Positions 31,285 through 34,157 of a stretch of DNA of 34,157 nucleotides are shown piece after piece; within the stretch, counting starts at the first letter, position 1; every line of letters begins with the position of its first letter. The notes beneath the pieces were generated by a model, which saw only the letters and a list, made by a program, of their open reading frames with translations, searched no databases and was not told where the DNA came from. The DNA comes from a virus: the IMG/VR virus record IMGVR_UViG_3300036761_000594, positions 1 through 34,157 of that record; one strand, given 5' to 3'. A program made the position numbers and the translations under genes.

Positions 31285-31617
31285 ATGGAAAAAATGATTA
31301 TCACAGAAGAAAAAGTTAAAAAAGTCCTAGATGACATTTTAAACGAAGAGGTGTCTAAAGTCTCCAGACAAGATTTTAGTCGTGTACAATTTAAAATTGA
31401 AGAATTAGAAAATTCATTGGGCGAGACAATTAAGGAATTTAAAAAACTCCAAGAATCGATGCCTAATGGGTTAAAAAATGTTACCAATAAAAGAATGATG
31501 TCAATATCATCATATCTCATTGGATCTCAAGGAAACATCGCTAAACTTAAAGACATAGTAAAACAGTATAAAAGAAAAATTTACACACAGCAAACTCAAG
31601 AAGTTCCACAAGTTTAA
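31285..31617 (+). CDS. Tagged putative internal virion protein, coiled-coil
   Basis: A 110-residue protein from the ATG at 31285. The upstream ATG at 31279 overlaps a TATTTATGG stretch, and starting at 31285 aligns the tag MEKMIITEEKVKKV...ILNE|E exactly with the other long-form tags. The remainder is a predicted coiled coil (VQFKIEELENSLGETIKEFKKLQ) with a basic tail. Its stop codon overlaps that of the convergent gene at 31614. Most likely packaged in the head with the other tagged proteins. Confidence 0.68.
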   Translation: MEKMIITEEKVKKVLDDILNEEVSKVSRQDFSRVQFKIEELENSLGETIKEFKKLQESMPNGLKNVTNKRMMSISSYLIGSQGNIAKLKDIVKQYKRKIYTQQTQEVPQV

Positions 31618-31955
31618 CCTTTCTTTAGTTCATCAACATATTTCTTTCCCTTTTCGGTCATAAAATAAATTACTAACCCCTCATTATCGTCAACGAAATA
31701 GTCAATTAATTCCAATTCAATTAAATGATCTAAATCCTTGTGAATTTCCATTTCATTTATGTAGGCTAATAATTCCTTTTCGTCAAAGATTCCTTGTATC
31801 GAATCATCAGAACTTAAATCGCCAGAAATAAATTTATATGTCAATAAATCACACATACGATCCATAGCAAAGTCAGTAATTGATACATCATCCTTTAATA
31901 CATCAAGTATTAACTCAGCCTTTTCAATTATAAATGGTTGATATATCTTTTTCAT
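31614..31955 (-). CDS. Hypothetical protein, possible winged-helix-like
   Basis: A 113-residue protein from the ATG at 31955; an upstream in-frame ATG at 32000 would add a hydrophobic 15-residue extension and seems less likely. Helical pattern with repeated acidic/hydrophobic helices (IEKAELILDVLKDD, SITDFAMDRMCDLLTYKFI, HLIELELIDYFVDD) ending in a beta-like FMTEKGKKYVDEL, in the style of a small winged-helix protein. No family recognised. The 3' end overlaps 31285-31617 by 4 nt. Confidence 0.68.
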   Translation of the reverse strand: MKKIYQPFIIEKAELILDVLKDDVSITDFAMDRMCDLLTYKFISGDLSSDDSIQGIFDEKELLAYINEMEIHKDLDHLIELELIDYFVDDNEGLVIYFMTEKGKKYVDELKKG

Positions 31956-32058
31956 AATAAAAGTTTTGTCAAAATTAATAATAAAAATCAACAAATCCAA
32001 ATATTTGACTTTAATTATTTAAATATATTCATTATTATTGTTCAATATAATATTGTAT

Positions 32059-33315
32059 ATGAAAAAAAACAGAATTTTTCTCCAAATTGCGGCCTATCGC
32101 GATCCTGAATTACTTCCCACAATAAAAGATTGTATCGAAAAAGCTAAATATCCAAAAAATTTGGTTTTTTCAATTGCATGGCAACATTCGCCAGATGATA
32201 AATGGGATGACTTATCTGAATATAAAGACGATAAACGATTTAGAATTATTGATATTCCTTATTTAAAATCTGAAGGCGTTTGCTGGGCTAGGCACCAATT
32301 ACAACAAAATTATCAGGATGAAGAATATACACTTCAATTGGATTCTCATCATAGATTTGCCGAGAATTGGGATGCAGAATTGATTACAATGTATAAAGAT
32401 TTACAATCAAAGGGGTATAAAAAACCATTGCTCACAGGGTATATTCCTTCTTATGATCCTGATAATGATCCTGGGGCCAGAATTCATGTGCCATGGAAGA
32501 TGAGTTTTGATAGATTCTCTCCAGAGGGCGTTATTCATACTACGCCAGAGTCGATTGACAATTTTAAAGAATTAGATACGCCAGTGAGAGCGAGATTTTA
32601 TTCTGCTCATTTTGCATTTACAACAGGAAAATTTGTATTAGAAGTGCCCCATGATCCAAATTATTATTTTCACGGGGAGGAACATTCCATAAGCGCTAGA
32701 GCATATACATGCGGATATGATTTATTTCATCCACATAAAGTCCTTATATGGCATGAATATACAAGAAGAGATAAGAAAAAACAATGGGATGATGTAACAA
32801 CATGGGTAGCTAAAAATGAGGGATCTTTTAAAAGAAACAGACAATTATTCCAGATGGACGGTGAAGTAAGAACTGAAGAGTTTGGAAAATATGATTTTGG
32901 AAAAGTAAGATCTCTTGAAGATTATGAAAAATTTTCAGGAATATCATTTAAACGAAGATCTGTTCAGCAATATACTTTAGATCATAAAGATCCGCCAAAT
33001 CCAATTTTAGAAGGTGAAGCATATGAAAAATCATTTGTAAGTATGTTTAGGCATTGTATTGATGTTGGTTATAATCTAGTGCCTGAAAAAGATTATGAAT
33101 TTTGGGTAGTTGCGTTCCATCGTGAAGGCGAGGGCGATACGACATTATATAGAAAAGACGCGGACAAAAATGAAATTGCAGGATTTTTTAATGATCCCGA
33201 TCATTATTGTAAAATTTGGCGGCAATTTGAAACATCTATTAAACCATCATATTGGGTTGTGTGGCCATTTAGTACATCTAAAGGTTGGTGTGAAAGATTA
33301 ACAGGAAACATATGA
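32059..33315 (+). CDS. GT60-type polypeptide GlcNAc-transferase-like enzyme
   Basis: A 418-residue soluble enzyme from the ATG at 32059; the in-frame TTG at 32038 is not needed. FLQIAAYRDPELLPTIKDCI, EGVCWARHQLQQNYQDEEY and LQLDSHHRFAENWDAELI are the hallmark of the Skp1 GnT1/GT60 group, which adds GlcNAc to (hydroxy)proline or serine/threonine in cytoplasmic proteins; D-S-H is the metal/donor motif. It suggests a protein acceptor. A second paralog begins at 34045. The start of the GIY-YIG gene overlaps its stop by 4 nt. Confidence 0.85.
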   Translation: MKKNRIFLQIAAYRDPELLPTIKDCIEKAKYPKNLVFSIAWQHSPDDKWDDLSEYKDDKRFRIIDIPYLKSEGVCWARHQLQQNYQDEEYTLQLDSHHRFAENWDAELITMYKDLQSKGYKKPLLTGYIPSYDPDNDPGARIHVPWKMSFDRFSPEGVIHTTPESIDNFKELDTPVRARFYSAHFAFTTGKFVLEVPHDPNYYFHGEEHSISARAYTCGYDLFHPHKVLIWHEYTRRDKKKQWDDVTTWVAKNEGSFKRNRQLFQMDGEVRTEEFGKYDFGKVRSLEDYEKFSGISFKRRSVQQYTLDHKDPPNPILEGEAYEKSFVSMFRHCIDVGYNLVPEKDYEFWVVAFHREGEGDTTLYRKDADKNEIAGFFNDPDHYCKIWRQFETSIKPSYWVVWPFSTSKGWCERLTGNI

Positions 33316-34067
33316 TAGGCATATATAAAATAGTAAGTCCAAGAGATAAAATTTATATCGGGCAAAGTTGGGATATACATCAAAGAGAAATTCAGCACAA
33401 ATGCACCGCTAGAAAAGGATATGTTTTTAGTAAATTATATAATTCTATAAGAAAATATGGATGGGAAAATCATAAATTTGAAATTATTTGTGAATTTTCA
33501 AATGACATTCCTCGGAATGTTCTAGATGAGAATGAAATCTTTTATTGGAAACAATATATTGATCAAGGATTTGAAATGTTAAATGTAAGGGAACCAGGTA
33601 TAGGGGGTAAACATTCTGAAGAATCAAAAGAGAAATTAAGAAGGCCTAGAAGCGAAGAGGATAAATTAAAAATGAGAGGTATACCTAAAACGTTAGAACA
33701 TAAACAAAAACTAAGCGAAGCATTAAAAGGAACTAAACTACCAGAAGAAGTTAAAGAAAAAATAAGTAAATCTTTAAAAGGTAGAATATTTTCTTCTGAA
33801 CACCGAAGAAAAATAAGCGAAAAAAGTAAAGGAAATAAAGGCTGTTTAGGAATGAAACTTTGGCCAAATGGAAGATCTGAAGAAACGCGAAGGAAGTTGA
33901 GCGAAAAAAGTAAAGGAAATAAGAATTGTGTCGGGAGAATTTTATCGGAAGAAACTAAAGAAAAAATAAGACAGTCGCGTTTAGGAAAATTTTTATCAGA
34001 AGAAACGAAGGAAAAAATAAAACGATCAAAATTAATCAGAAAAAATGAAAAAAACAATAACTCATAA
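33312..34067 (+). CDS. GIY-YIG homing endonuclease with NUMOD3 array
   Basis: A 251-residue endonuclease. GIY (3-5) and YIG (15-17) with the R/E/N residues (E in ENEIFYWKQYI, N in MLNVREPG), followed by at least six basic NUMOD3-type repeats, each with S-EE-K-K and G-xx-s/h (for example GGKHSEESKEKLRRP, GRIFSSEHRRKISEKSKG, GRILSEETKEKIRQSRLG). It lies between two paralogous GT60 genes, overlapping the first by 4 nt and the second by 23 nt. Confidence 0.92.
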   Translation: MIGIYKIVSPRDKIYIGQSWDIHQREIQHKCTARKGYVFSKLYNSIRKYGWENHKFEIICEFSNDIPRNVLDENEIFYWKQYIDQGFEMLNVREPGIGGKHSEESKEKLRRPRSEEDKLKMRGIPKTLEHKQKLSEALKGTKLPEEVKEKISKSLKGRIFSSEHRRKISEKSKGNKGCLGMKLWPNGRSEETRRKLSEKSKGNKNCVGRILSEETKEKIRQSRLGKFLSEETKEKIKRSKLIRKNEKNNNS

Positions 34068-34157
34068 TAAGGAAACAATACTTGTCCACACCCCCGCATA
34101 TAGGGAACCAGAATTAGTACCAACAATTAAGAGCGCATTAGAAAATGCGGAATTTCC
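34045..34157 (+). CDS. Second GT60-like glycosyltransferase, N-terminus only
   Basis: The reading starts at ATG 34045 and continues open past the window edge. LVHTPAYREPELVPTIKSAL aligns with FLQIAAYRDPELLPTIKDCI of the GT60 gene at 32059, so this is a paralog. Only 37 residues are visible. The start lies inside the end of the GIY-YIG gene (23-nt overlap). Confidence 0.75.
   Translation, partial: MKKTITHNKETILVHTPAYREPELVPTIKSALENAEF

Overview
The window looks like part of a large, AT-rich tailed-phage genome whose host is probably a Bacteroidetes bacterium. The phage assignment rests on a phage-style thymidylate synthase, four free-standing GIY-YIG homing endonucleases, many tiny unrecognised genes, 1- to 4-nt gene overlaps (TAATG, ATGA), and a set of proteins with short N-terminal tags that look like capsid-targeting sequences cut by a T4-type prohead protease. 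The host assignment rests on two promoters with the same Bacteroidetes architecture, TTTG-N20-TATATTTG, and on the general lack of purine-rich Shine-Dalgarno sequences. No rRNA, tRNA, CRISPR array or insertion sequence was seen.

Layout. Positions 1-3743 (minus strand) hold thyA (running off the left edge), a GIY-YIG endonuclease, four small unknown genes, a ~390-nt GC-richer non-coding segment that looks like a structured RNA with its own host-type promoter, and a small zinc-finger protein. Positions 3748-21978 (minus strand) are an ~18-kb sugar island of about 20 genes, bracketed upstream by a small coiled-coil gene (21982-22188). Positions 22278-31955 change strand often and carry the tagged putative internal virion proteins (OmpA-like, HExxH metallopeptidase-like, peptidoglycan-binding and three unknown), a zinc-ribbon protein, an Nmad1-like protein, a ribbon-helix-helix protein, a GMP reductase/IMP dehydrogenase-family enzyme and a GIY-YIG endonuclease. 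Positions 32059-34157 (plus strand) hold two GT60-type glycosyltransferases separated by a GIY-YIG endonuclease; the second runs off the right edge.

How the sugar genes fit together. Gmd makes GDP-4-keto-6-deoxymannose. That intermediate can go to GDP-L-fucose through the Fcl-like reductase, to an amino sugar through the DegT aminotransferase, or to a 3,6-dideoxy sugar through a ColD-like dehydratase in which the PLP lysine is replaced by histidine. Next to ColD lie an SDR and a two-subunit thiamine-diphosphate enzyme (E1-alpha-like plus E1-beta-like), the combination expected for adding a two-carbon branch to a keto sugar. A UDP-sugar 4,6-dehydratase and an FnlC/CapG-type 2-epimerase suggest a UDP-FucNAc-like product. 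The transferases include GT10-, GT11- and GT23-like fucosyltransferases, GT25, GT32, two GT2-type enzymes and GT60. Modifying enzymes include a hexapeptide acyltransferase, a split or frameshifted TylF-like methyltransferase and a radical SAM protein with a B12-type N-terminal domain. No flippase, polymerase, initiating phosphotransferase or other membrane protein was seen in the island, so the glycan is more likely built in the cytoplasm on a protein (for example the virion) than exported as O-antigen.

Most notable: the shared N-terminal tags, the ColD plus ThDP-enzyme branched-sugar module, the structured RNA at 3000-3388, and a perfectly phased A AAA AAC slippery site inside the methyltransferase. 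All functional calls come from reading motifs by eye; no database search was run.
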